A DNA stretch of 64,000 nucleotides from Leisingera sp. ANG-M1. Lineage in GTDB: Bacteria > Pseudomonadota > Alphaproteobacteria > Rhodobacterales > Rhodobacteraceae. Below are positions 45,001 to 52,266 of the stretch, one piece after another (the first letter of the stretch is position 1; each line of letters starts with the position of its first letter). The position numbers and the translations under genes were made by a program. The stretch lies in NCBI RefSeq assembly GCF_000813745.1, contig NZ_JWLC01000015.1:1-64000 (forward strand). The letters run 5' to 3'. The notes beneath the pieces were generated by a model. It was given only the letters and a program-made list of their open reading frames with translations, ran no database searches and was not told where the DNA came from.

Positions 45001-46858
45001 CTACTTCGTCGTGCGGCTCGAACAGGAGGTTCTGAACAGCGTTTATCGCCGGGAAGACGGCACACTGCCCGAAACTCTGCGGTTCTCTGTAAACCCGGCG
45101 CTTGCGCCGTTGGCGCGGAAGTCTCCGCAGTTCAGCAACCCCGCCGGGCGCGAGGGCGTCGGAACTCATCCGATTTCGGTCTACAGCCCGCTGGCGACCT
45201 TTCTCGAAAGCGACAGCTTTGGCCCGGCCCCCGGTCAGGCCGAAGTGGTCTTTGCGCCCTTCGTCGAAAGTGAGAACGGCGCCCATCATCTGCTGTGGGA
45301 CGCCTGGGTGGTGCCCAGGTGGCGGGACGGCGCACCCGCGGAACTCAGCATGGTGGGACTGCGCCCCGTCGGCCCGACCTTCTATCGCATCGGCAATCAG
45401 GTTCAGGGTCACCCGGTCTTGCGCAGCCGCGTTGCCAACTACACCGCCACCAGCTTTTCCTACGACCGTTTGCGCGCACAGCATAATCTGGCGTTGCGCT
45501 TTATCACTGCGGGCCCCGAACGCAGCCTCATCGACGGCAAACTGCCCGGCATGAATTACCGCAGCCTGCTTGGGCGTGGCCTCGGCAACAGTTGGGAACT
45601 CACGGCCCCTGCGCAATGGTCCGACCTGACCACGCAGTCGCCTGGGTTCGACGCACTTGAGAGCATCGACATCGTCTTTGGCTATCTGATTGCGCCGGAA
45701 CGCCGCGATGGGCCGACGACGGGCCCCAGGGCGGTGATCGCCCAGTTGCAACAGCCCGCCCCCGCGCCACGGGCTACGCGCCGTTGCGCGCCGCTGGAGA
45801 CGCGTTGGCTGTGCGATCTGCGGGACCTTCAACGCTCGAACGTGCGGGCCATCGCGCAGAACAGGCGGTTCACGTCCGCCAACACCGAAACCGGAGGCGC
45901 CCAACGTGGTGATTTCCGCGGCGGCTCCCATTTTGCCCAAAGCCCGGCGGCGGTGCACCTGCGGGTTTCGGCACTGTCGGAAATGTCCCGCAGCCTGCCT
46001 GCGGGATCGGGTTTGATCGACGCCGCGCCAGCGGAGCGGCCACAGATGCCGGTCCTGGCGCATTGGACGGTGCAGCCGGACGGCTCACATCCCGTGCAGA
46101 ACGCCTTTGCGCAGAGCTTTTGCCTCGACGGTGCCCAGGCCAGCGGGCGGTCCTGCGACGCGCGCGGGGCGATCGGCCCGCCCAGCTATGCCGACCTGAC
46201 CACCCAGATCGTCCGGGACGAAATGCTGGCTTGGCCCGAGACCCAGGCCGCCCCGGTCGGCCCGCTTGAGTTGGTGCGCGTCTGGCGCAGCGTCGAACGG
46301 CTGTTTGGATCGGTCGATCCTGACGGCCAGTCCGACCCGCGCTCCGGACGCGCCGGTCAAACCCTGCTCGGCGAAACCCGCTCCGCCGCGCAGAACCTGG
46401 CCCTGGTCGGGGCGCAGATGGACAGGCTGCACGATCACATTGCCGGCCCCCTGCAAATGGCACGGTACTGGGTCGGCGCCTACGAGATCGCCCGCACACA
46501 GATCGATTTTGTCGAACAATTCACGCGTGCCCTGTCGGACACCAGCGACGTGAACACAGCCGTCCACGAAGAGGCCGAGGCCGAGGTCGAACGCCTGCGT
46601 GCGGATCTGGAGACGCGTCTGCGGGCCTTTCACTGCGCTGAGGCCTGGTTTCTGGCAGCCCATGCGGCAGGTGCGGACAATGGCGACCCGAAGGACCTGG
46701 CCCTGGGTGCCGCGGCACGGATGATCGACGCGATGGAACCCAGGCTCGAGGATTTTCTAGCTGAAGACGGCCCGCCCGCGGTGGATCTGACGTCCTTTCC
46801 CTTTGCCGAGTGTCAGGGGATCTTTGTGGACGCCGCCGCGCTATTATCCCGGCAATAA
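42074..46858 (+). CDS. Giant exported coiled-coil protein, possibly Tc-toxin-A-related
   Basis: About 1,594 residues. TTG 42074 is preferred over TTG 42068 because GGAGG at 42063-42067 is six bases upstream. Layout: signal-like N-terminus ending GGVWAQTPDP; helical region (60-350); long coiled coils (360-620); a Gly/Ala hydrophobic stretch near 640-660 (AAAAIPSGIIAGTASG); further coiled coils (690-870); then a beta-rich part (about 980-1215) with SLLGRGLGNSWEL and FDALESIDIVFGYLI; and a helical C-terminus. The order coil, AAxIPxxxAG stretch, coil, SW-L beta segment recalls the channel and TcB-binding end of Tc toxin TcA proteins. That match is by eye and weak, and the Sec-type signal is not typical of TcA. 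Confidence 0.6.
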   Translation: MTQRIDGNYLRHGSVTRALASLALCYAMTGGVWAQTPDPAAPAAQVEGSLTDVSTTIDPTDLEPRSPIERLAFEIVRNTLAGQSPTPQSRADAERIAAEAGQALLDSGNVAGLEEFVAAFYGALYPDPVEGAETEGALVWSRMGEADKFLTTSNSLQYLSIRADLLSYTYALITPKGDLTSPAELLKERRDQLTGILDKIALARDSLFDRRRSVGADRYRQISAALLISAAEVHMNIADAGFRLRAAAILTDLTEGTAQTNSSASYGAARQAVFEALLLDPDNVRAKYLAAEIEDRLDWLRTGRAFGGARFFEVEPVMGQFDQEEWTPLARMRAVVGRLDALDAGAGAPDPEALETAVKAFTDRLRQSRQRRQDQITQLSREIADLQFRIQQSNLAATSALEANAQVIRDRLVQSETTRADFEARSATLDKDIGEKADELRAALDALAQLTSQGDLYDPGKFNAFATTAKQVMQDTEALVDAVGQFDVKSLQDRARALKTSFDSSMAAGDRSVDILRFEIERLQNVRASVEAAIDSVESAIELARSDYLEEQFRLNVAGLESEVDTLQTEISQVDLNIAEDVEVFATRISKLTFEAFEREKERIQGRIDATKAKIQSAGELIELYKTNKARMEEAVAAAQLAVEAAAAIPSGIIAGTASGTFNQKPQALMTVQELGLKIVDTAQKVEMDIRNAQDIIDDLRGLVDDFRYALDGVELGEMQARLEQDIRDAQAAGKQLEADLQSRIKTAETQITQALKASESRIVARFEQSTAKLSAEKAEFQAQIQSIEAEIKGFEARIAADQRRARALVEEIAVLRGDLGRLTLEKQGIETAMTRAAERTDADVAALQAAADLEAEQFDQLTQPLVRRITLLREMADTLAAGGEARPLDLSISRMTQRSLGPTADALARERLALMDEANELLFQYANWLYLMTRDPVALEWAISAQSPFELKLAMSRLQELYDTLKRTTGLATPRYFVVRLEQEVLNSVYRREDGTLPETLRFSVNPALAPLARKSPQFSNPAGREGVGTHPISVYSPLATFLESDSFGPAPGQAEVVFAPFVESENGAHHLLWDAWVVPRWRDGAPAELSMVGLRPVGPTFYRIGNQVQGHPVLRSRVANYTATSFSYDRLRAQHNLALRFITAGPERSLIDGKLPGMNYRSLLGRGLGNSWELTAPAQWSDLTTQSPGFDALESIDIVFGYLIAPERRDGPTTGPRAVIAQLQQPAPAPRATRRCAPLETRWLCDLRDLQRSNVRAIAQNRRFTSANTETGGAQRGDFRGGSHFAQSPAAVHLRVSALSEMSRSLPAGSGLIDAAPAERPQMPVLAHWTVQPDGSHPVQNAFAQSFCLDGAQASGRSCDARGAIGPPSYADLTTQIVRDEMLAWPETQAAPVGPLELVRVWRSVERLFGSVDPDGQSDPRSGRAGQTLLGETRSAAQNLALVGAQMDRLHDHIAGPLQMARYWVGAYEIARTQIDFVEQFTRALSDTSDVNTAVHEEAEAEVERLRADLETRLRAFHCAEAWFLAAHAAGADNGDPKDLALGAAARMIDAMEPRLEDFLAEDGPPAVDLTSFPFAECQGIFVDAAALLSRQ

Positions 46859-46859
46859 C

Positions 46860-47978
46860 CTACCAGACGAAGGTGAACAATCCTCCGCACCGGGTCAGAG
46901 GGGTCGCGGTCTCGGCCACCTGCCCGGTGCCCATCTGGATCGGCTTCCAATGCCAACACTGCTCTTCGACGTAGCCATTGACGACGCGCAGGGTATAGGT
47001 CCAGGGCTCGTAGTGCGGCTGATCAAGCCGATCGGTGTCGAGGATGATCAAGTCGCAGGATACGGCAAAGTCTGCCGGCCCGTCGCTGTCCAGCACTACC
47101 CGGGCGCAGACCCGGCGGCTGCGCATCCGGTGCAGAACATCCAGACCGCCTCCGGCTTCCAGGTAGCGATGCAGGCGCGACAGGCAATTCCGTTCCAGCT
47201 GCTCGTCGGCATCGATCGCGCCGTCGTTATCCAAAGTCGACAAGGTCATACTCAAGACCCAACCGTCGCAAGTCCATAAGGCGTCAAAGTCTTCTCGATA
47301 TATCTCTAGAAGGGTATTCCAAAAGATATCCCGCGCGCGCAAATCCTCAAAACGGTTCAACCGACCCAAAAGGCCCTGATCAAACCCGTCGTCCTGTCCC
47401 GTAACCGGCGTAATGTCTCGCGCGCCTGCGAGGTCCGCGACGGTCCTAATCTGCGCGTCCAACGCCTCGACCCGCGCGATCAATGCATCGCTTTCGGCGC
47501 GGGCAACTCTATTGGCTACGCGCCACCTGATCTTTTGGTCGCCAGCGCAGGTGTTTTCGATCCAGCCCCTGCGCCCGAGCCGTGCGACCCGTTTGCAGAC
47601 TACATGATCAAACGCCGGCGCATCGGGGTTAGGCCCCCCCTGAATGCCGAACCAGTAAAACGTAAACAGCTCGGCATCCTGCGGGTCGCGAACCACAATC
47701 CAACAGGACAGTCTGTTCGAATTCCAAAAGCGCAGTTCCAGACGGTCACAAGTGCGGACCTCCTCGCGTTGCTCGGAGAACCGATGGGACACGCCAAGCC
47801 GCAGGGCCCTCTTGTGGACCAACCACGGCATTCTGGGGTTCGCCGGGTCTAGGTCAGTCCCTGACCAGCCGGTCTCAAGCTCGATCAGCCGGTCGATCAG
47901 CGGAGCGCTCTCCTCCGCCCGCGCCATCCCGGCCTGAACCAGCAACCCGATCAGTATCACAATCAACGTCTGTTTCAT
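46860..47978 (-). CDS. Secreted protein of unknown family, convergent with the giant gene
   Basis: A 372-residue exported protein (signal peptide KQTLIVILIGLLVQAGMARAEE) whose mature start, APLIDRLIELETGW, resembles the short heptad modules of the small proteins to the right. The mature part has eight Cys and a short helix (SDALIARVEALDAQIRTVADL). Its stop is one base from the stop of the giant gene, so the two transcripts converge. No family recognised. Confidence 0.6.
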   Translation of the reverse strand: MKQTLIVILIGLLVQAGMARAEESAPLIDRLIELETGWSGTDLDPANPRMPWLVHKRALRLGVSHRFSEQREEVRTCDRLELRFWNSNRLSCWIVVRDPQDAELFTFYWFGIQGGPNPDAPAFDHVVCKRVARLGRRGWIENTCAGDQKIRWRVANRVARAESDALIARVEALDAQIRTVADLAGARDITPVTGQDDGFDQGLLGRLNRFEDLRARDIFWNTLLEIYREDFDALWTCDGWVLSMTLSTLDNDGAIDADEQLERNCLSRLHRYLEAGGGLDVLHRMRSRRVCARVVLDSDGPADFAVSCDLIILDTDRLDQPHYEPWTYTLRVVNGYVEEQCWHWKPIQMGTGQVAETATPLTRCGGLFTFVW

Positions 47979-48030
47979 CGCTTGTTTTCAACTCCTAAAA
48001 AGAACGCCCATCCTGGCGGACCGACCGCAT

Positions 48031-48055
48031 TGGGACAGCGTCCGCGACTGTCCCA
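48031..48055. repeat. Perfect 8-bp inverted repeat upstream of the minus-strand gene
   Basis: TGGGACAG (48031-48038) and CTGTCCCA (48048-48055) with a nine-base loop. It lies between the two minus-strand genes (stop at 48121, start at 47978): either the end of the right-hand transcript or an operator for the left-hand gene. No T tract on either strand. Confidence 0.35.
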
Positions 48056-48120
48056 CGGTGCTTTTAAAGGTTTGGCGGCAAGCCCGTGGCAAAACGGCGC
48101 AGAGTAGATGTGTAAACGTG

Positions 48121-48885
48121 TCAATTCCATGGGTCTGCCCCGCAGGCCTCGACTGGCCATACAGGCGTTCTGGGGACTGCGACAAACAAATGAACGTTTT
48201 GCCAATCCGACCCCACCAGATCGTTTTCAACGGTCAAAGGCATCCTTGTCCGGTAGTTGAGAGATATTTCGATGGGTCCATCGCCGTCGGGCGCTTTTAG
48301 CATAAGAAACCCGCTAGGCGATAGTCCCTGCCACCTGCCGCCTTGAATACCCCGGAACTGCCGGATCTCTTCGCCGTTCATCAAAAGTTGCGTGACGAAA
48401 TACGATTGGTCAAAGCTGCTTATGGTTACTGAACCGTTTCCGTTGACCGTTCGCGTTTCAGTACCGTGGTGCAATATGACCGGGCCCGCGATCATACCAC
48501 CGCCAGATGCTGTCGCATGTCTGGTAAATTTGTCCGCTACATTGGCGTTGAGATTTACGGAGTACTTTTTTTGCGTGCTCGCCACTTGTAGCGTCAGACT
48601 GTAGCCGATGATCACCTGAGTGCGCGCCAGGGTGCGGTCCAGAGTAACGACCGCTCCGGGCAGCGGTCTGGTCGCTGTTCCTTCTTCCAAAACCGGCAAC
48701 CTATCCAAAGTCGTTTCGACTATGTCGTATGGCTGCCTCGAGACGTCACGATATCCCTGCAATTGCGCTTCCAGACACTCGAGGCGTTCGATGATGGATC
48801 GCTCTTGCTGCGCAAAAGAAGCCTTCGGCAAGGCAAAGACGCCCAGCCCTGCCAATAGACACACAATGTTTCCGCGAACTCCCAT
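48121..48885 (-). CDS. Secreted protein: short coiled coil plus beta-rich domain
   Basis: A 254-residue protein. I use the ATG at 48885 because it gives a signal peptide (IVCLLAGLGVFALPKASFAQ) and AGGGGTGG precedes it. Residues 27-43 (QERSIIERLECLEAQLQ) form the short heptad module shared by the neighbours. The rest is beta-rich (VIIGYSLTLQVAST, NGNGSVTISSFDQSYFVTQLLMNG, GPIEISLNYRTRM) and ends VEACGADPWN. C-terminal family not recognised; a jelly-roll or fibre-type fold is my guess. Confidence 0.6.
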   Translation of the reverse strand: MGVRGNIVCLLAGLGVFALPKASFAQQERSIIERLECLEAQLQGYRDVSRQPYDIVETTLDRLPVLEEGTATRPLPGAVVTLDRTLARTQVIIGYSLTLQVASTQKKYSVNLNANVADKFTRHATASGGGMIAGPVILHHGTETRTVNGNGSVTISSFDQSYFVTQLLMNGEEIRQFRGIQGGRWQGLSPSGFLMLKAPDGDGPIEISLNYRTRMPLTVENDLVGSDWQNVHLFVAVPRTPVWPVEACGADPWN

Positions 48886-49178
48886 GTCGCCACCCCTGTT
48901 TTTCGCTCGGCTTTGACCGGACATATCGCACGTGGAGCATCCTGCACCCTTGATCGATGCTCGGCAACAGCGCTTTGCGCCCGCTTGACCGAACACTCCC
49001 GAACCCATGGAGAAAGGCTCGAACCCCAAGCCTTTACCCCACGCGCCGGCACAGCGCACCCGCGCCAGACGGGGGCTGCACCGTTTGTGCATTGACTTGC
49101 GCGGCTGCGACAAAGATCCTGTCGCAGCCCCTATAATTGATCCTTTTTATTCAGTCTGACGTCCAAGGAGCCCTGATC

Positions 49179-49808
49179 ATGTTTTCCCCAAAAACCCTTT
49201 TTTCGGGCCTCGTGGCGGCCTTGATTGCAACCAGCGCACAGGCGAATTGCAACAAATCTATCAACATCGACCCCGGCAAGACCTTTCAGCAATTTGGCTG
49301 GGTGCCCGGAGAAGGTTTTGAAATCAGCTCCATGAGTTGCACCGCTGCTGACGAAATGATGCGGCGGTTTGTCTTTGAAAACGACCACTTTCTGTCTCTT
49401 GAGGACCTGGAGACGTTTTCCGTCTATCAAGAAAAGATCCAAAAGATGGACACGGACTATCAAGCCGCGATTGCAAGATTGCAGGGCGAGCTTGATGCCG
49501 ATGTGCGTGCGCTTTGGGTCGAGGCGGGCTTTACCCTCATCGGGGGCATCGCAACGGCCATCGGCTGCGTGGGCTCGGTGGGCACGCTGTGTGCCGCGGG
49601 CGTCGTTTCCGCTGCAGGGCCGACCGTTTACAGCTGGACGGAGGCGGACGACTCCGTGTCCTTTGATCTTGCTCTTAGCGAACTCGACAGACGCCAGGAC
49701 GACCGCAAGGCGCTGGCCACCGAAGCCGGGTATACCTCGATGCGCAGCGCCTACTTCGATTTCGTGAACGGGTTTTGCCTCGCGGTCGAGCAACAATGCG
49801 CCAAATGA
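49179..49808 (+). CDS. Secreted helical protein with a Gly/Ala-rich hydrophobic core
   Basis: A 209-residue protein; AAGGAG precedes ATG 49179, which opens a signal peptide (FSGLVAALIATSAQANC). Helical segments (LEDLETFSVYQEKIQKMDTD, YQAAIARLQGELDADV) flank a central hydrophobic stretch (AGFTLIGGIATAIGCVGSVG and following, about residues 115-147), then another helix. The helix-hydrophobic-helix plan resembles membrane-inserting proteins such as alpha pore formers, but also a simple helical hairpin. Three of its Cys lie at the mature ends. No family recognised. Confidence 0.6.
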   Translation: MFSPKTLFSGLVAALIATSAQANCNKSINIDPGKTFQQFGWVPGEGFEISSMSCTAADEMMRRFVFENDHFLSLEDLETFSVYQEKIQKMDTDYQAAIARLQGELDADVRALWVEAGFTLIGGIATAIGCVGSVGTLCAAGVVSAAGPTVYSWTEADDSVSFDLALSELDRRQDDRKALATEAGYTSMRSAYFDFVNGFCLAVEQQCAK

Positions 49809-50030
49809 CTTTCGTTGCGGCCCAGGTGGCGCGATGATGTCATTGTGACTTGACGGACAGGGCTGGGTCGCAGACCTGCGGGGAAGGTGGGGAGCATGAG
49901 AGGGTCAAGACATGTGCCCTGCGCGACTATTTCTGGCACTTGCCCAGCAATTGGCCGCCCAATCTACGCCGGACGGCGGGCTGGCCACAAAGTTGCAGGG
50001 CCGGCACGTCCCATCGATCGGAGGTAACAG

Positions 50031-50522
50031 ATGAAGTTGATTATTGCACTGATGGTGATCTGTCATCCGGCACCACTCTTGGCAGACGGCGTTATCGAGT
50101 GCTTGGAACAGCTGGAGAGCCGCCTGGCCCTTCTTGAGCGTCAGATCATCGCGAGCCCGGCCGCCTGTGACACACTTGGCCCTGGCTGGACCCGGTTCGA
50201 GGGAGCAACGGGTCGCTTCCTGATGGGCGACGATAGTGACGAAGAAGTTAGAGAGACTGGAGGAAGGCCGAGTGTGAAACTGGAGGTTCCCAATTTACCG
50301 CCGCACAATCATCATCTGCCCACGATGCGGCGAGTTATCGACGAGCATCAGCCGGCGGATGGTTTCCAACCAGGTTGGGCCTTTCAGAACAGTGGGCGCA
50401 ACTGGGTCGGTGGATCTCCAGTAAACGGGAACAGACTCGAGACAAACTTCGTCGGTGAAGCTAAAGAGTTTTCGATTATCCCGCCCTTTGTTGAAGTCAG
50501 TTTCTGCACGAAGTCGGATTGA
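50031..50522 (+). CDS. Secreted protein with phage tail-collar-like domain
   Basis: A 163-residue exported protein, first of a tight five-gene unit; GGAGG precedes ATG 50031. Signal peptide 1-18 (KLIIALMVICHPAPLLA), then a heptad module (VIECLEQLESRLALLERQI, residues 21-39). The C-terminal part resembles tail-collar/fibre-tip proteins: WTRFEGATGRFLMGDD, the GG loop before KLEVPNLPPHNHH (the NLPxHxH signature), and the end FSIIPPFVEVSFC, like the RPPYxxxxxx ending of collar domains. This type of domain trimerises and binds surface receptors in phage fibres. Here it is exported by a bacterium-type signal. Confidence 0.65.
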   Translation: MKLIIALMVICHPAPLLADGVIECLEQLESRLALLERQIIASPAACDTLGPGWTRFEGATGRFLMGDDSDEEVRETGGRPSVKLEVPNLPPHNHHLPTMRRVIDEHQPADGFQPGWAFQNSGRNWVGGSPVNGNRLETNFVGEAKEFSIIPPFVEVSFCTKSD

Positions 50523-50525
50523 TTT

Positions 50526-51080
50526 ATGCTGAACACATATCGCCGCCCGCCAAGTTTTAAGACTAAAGCCCTTGCAGTCGTCCTCGCAACTGCACTCGCC
50601 ACGCCCGCATCCAGCGATTCCAAAAGTGGGCTCGTGGAGCGCGTGGAGACACTCGAGACGCAGCTTGATCGAATGGAACGATTACTAGAACTCTCCGTCC
50701 AGCCTTGGGAGCCGGTCGCCACAACAGTTCGTGAATTCGACAACTGGATGCGATCCGATGAACGCCTCCGCCGGTATGAATTCGCCATCATGCGAAATAG
50801 CGGGTTTCGCATTTTGCATGTATCAGATTGGAATGGAGGGCATCGCTTTATGACAGAGCCTTACTGGCGCGGGGACACACCTCCAGACTTTTCTTTGGGG
50901 GGTAGCTTTTGGGTTATCGGGACTCAAGATCCCGGCGACGCTGACTGTAAAGGAAACACCGCCAGACACTACTACTATCGATTTTTCGACGGAACAGTAA
51001 AAATTTCGAGTGGCAATGGGTGTACGACCGAAGGACCGGTCTACGCACGAATGCGCCTGTTCAAAGGAGAGATGGAATGA
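50526..51080 (+). CDS. Secreted protein: short coiled coil plus unknown domain
   Basis: A 184-residue exported protein with a signal peptide (TKALAVVLATALATPASS) and the shared module at residues 35-56 (GLVERVETLETQLDRMERLL). The C-terminal domain (about 60-184) is aromatic-rich (ISDWNGGH-like HVSDWNGGHRF, RHYYYRFFDGTVKISSG) with two Cys (DADCKGN and GNGCTTEG) and probably beta; I do not recognise it. Three bases from the previous gene, ATGA overlap with the next. Confidence 0.6.
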   Translation: MLNTYRRPPSFKTKALAVVLATALATPASSDSKSGLVERVETLETQLDRMERLLELSVQPWEPVATTVREFDNWMRSDERLRRYEFAIMRNSGFRILHVSDWNGGHRFMTEPYWRGDTPPDFSLGGSFWVIGTQDPGDADCKGNTARHYYYRFFDGTVKISSGNGCTTEGPVYARMRLFKGEME

Positions 51081-51589
51081 GTGGTTTTGATCGCAACGCT
51101 TTCCGATTTGCTTTCGCTACATCGCTATTGTTGCTGCTCACATCGCCCGTCTGGGCCGAGTCATCTGACGCCGAGGGACTTGTTCAAATTCTTAAAAAGC
51201 TAGAGAGACGCATAGAAGAGTTAGACCAGCAGATCAAGGACGTGAGGAGCACGGCGATCACTGTGCAAAGTGGTGAAATCGCGATCAGAGCCGATGGCAC
51301 AAGACCGTTGACCGATAACAGCCGCTGTAACCCGGGCGCTGACAATTTGCGTGGTATCAAAAATGGTCGGGTGGATTTCCCAAAGCACTTTGCAGAGCAA
51401 CCGCAAGTGGTCCTTGCCATACATGAATTCGATATCCAAGTAGGGGCTCCAAACGACACGCATCGTCTTGCTGCACGAGTGCAATCGAAGGACGAAACGG
51501 GTTTTAATTTTCAATTCTACACTTGGTGCAATACTGTCGTGCATTCAGGGCGAGCCGTCTGGGTAGCACACGGGAGGGCATCGCAATGA
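51077..51589 (+). CDS. Secreted H-type lectin domain protein
   Basis: A 170-residue exported protein: signal peptide (FRFAFATSLLLLLTSPVWAE), shared heptad module at 34-56 (GLVQILKKLERRIEELDQQI), then an H-type lectin domain at about 97-166. The domain match is good: VDFPKHFAEQPQVVLAIHEFD, the Arg in THRLAARV, and GFNFQFYTWCNT followed by VWVAHG, the classic GFxLxFxTWxxT pattern. H-type lectins form trimers or hexamers and bind N-acetylgalactosamine-type sugars. Its place beside a collar-like and other binding domains points to cell-surface recognition. Confidence 0.82.
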   Translation: MSGFDRNAFRFAFATSLLLLLTSPVWAESSDAEGLVQILKKLERRIEELDQQIKDVRSTAITVQSGEIAIRADGTRPLTDNSRCNPGADNLRGIKNGRVDFPKHFAEQPQVVLAIHEFDIQVGAPNDTHRLAARVQSKDETGFNFQFYTWCNTVVHSGRAVWVAHGRASQ

Positions 51590-52233
51590 GCCGGATTTCC
51601 AAGCGCGCATTCCTCGCAATTGGCACAAGTGCAATGTGTGTGCCTGCAGTTCTCCAAGGACAGGCTCTGCCGCAGGTCCGCCTTTTGGTTCTGCGCCGTC
51701 CAGCCGTACTCGGATCCGATAACTGCAACGCTCCGTGTATTCGAGGATCGATTTACGATGTCAGCAATGAGGGTCTCTTCTCTCTTGACACATGGGCCAA
51801 TCCACTCGGACAGGAACCCATTTGCGACGTGATCGAACGCCCTTGGGCTGGCAATGCGCCGAACGTCAGCGCCGTTCCCGCCGGAGAGTACCGCGCCTTT
51901 GTCCGCGACGATGCCAGCAAGTCTTGGATGGACACACTTGACAAGCGCTGGCGGCTTGAGCTCGAAGCGGTGCCCGGTGGCCGCACCCACATCCAGTTCC
52001 ATTACGGCAAGGACGAGAAATGGTCGGAGGGCTGCTTCATCGTTGGCGACCACCTTGTCGATGTTCCGACGCTTAATGATCTGTCCGGCCCGTATTGCAA
52101 AGTTGAAAACGGCGAGTCCGCGATTGCCCGGCTGCGCGCGGCCGTCACTTCGCCGATGGTCGACAGCAGCCAGATCAAAATTGCTGTGTCAAATCGCGAC
52201 GGCCTGTTCGCAGATTTCGTCGACGGGTGTTGA
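51586..52233 (+). CDS. DUF5675-like exported protein
   Basis: A 215-residue protein with an N-terminal signal that starts SRISKRAFLAIGTSAMCVP, possibly Tat-like although only one Arg-rich pair is suggested. The core matches the DUF5675 pattern: VPAGEYRAFVRDD, WRLELEAVPGGRTHIQFHYGK, then WSEGCFIVGD (residues 146-155). The H-x(n)-SEGC layout also recalls L,D-transpeptidase-like active sites, though catalysis is not shown. Unlike its neighbours it lacks the short heptad module. ATGA overlap with the lectin gene. Confidence 0.65.
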   Translation: MSRISKRAFLAIGTSAMCVPAVLQGQALPQVRLLVLRRPAVLGSDNCNAPCIRGSIYDVSNEGLFSLDTWANPLGQEPICDVIERPWAGNAPNVSAVPAGEYRAFVRDDASKSWMDTLDKRWRLELEAVPGGRTHIQFHYGKDEKWSEGCFIVGDHLVDVPTLNDLSGPYCKVENGESAIARLRAAVTSPMVDSSQIKIAVSNRDGLFADFVDGC

Positions 52234-52266
52234 GACTGCGCATTGCCCCATATGAAGGATCGAGAC

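Noticed and set aside
46803-47279. Plus-strand frame across the end of the giant gene
   Set aside because: Antisense shadow of the secreted gene at 46860-47978, which has a signal peptide and sensible composition.
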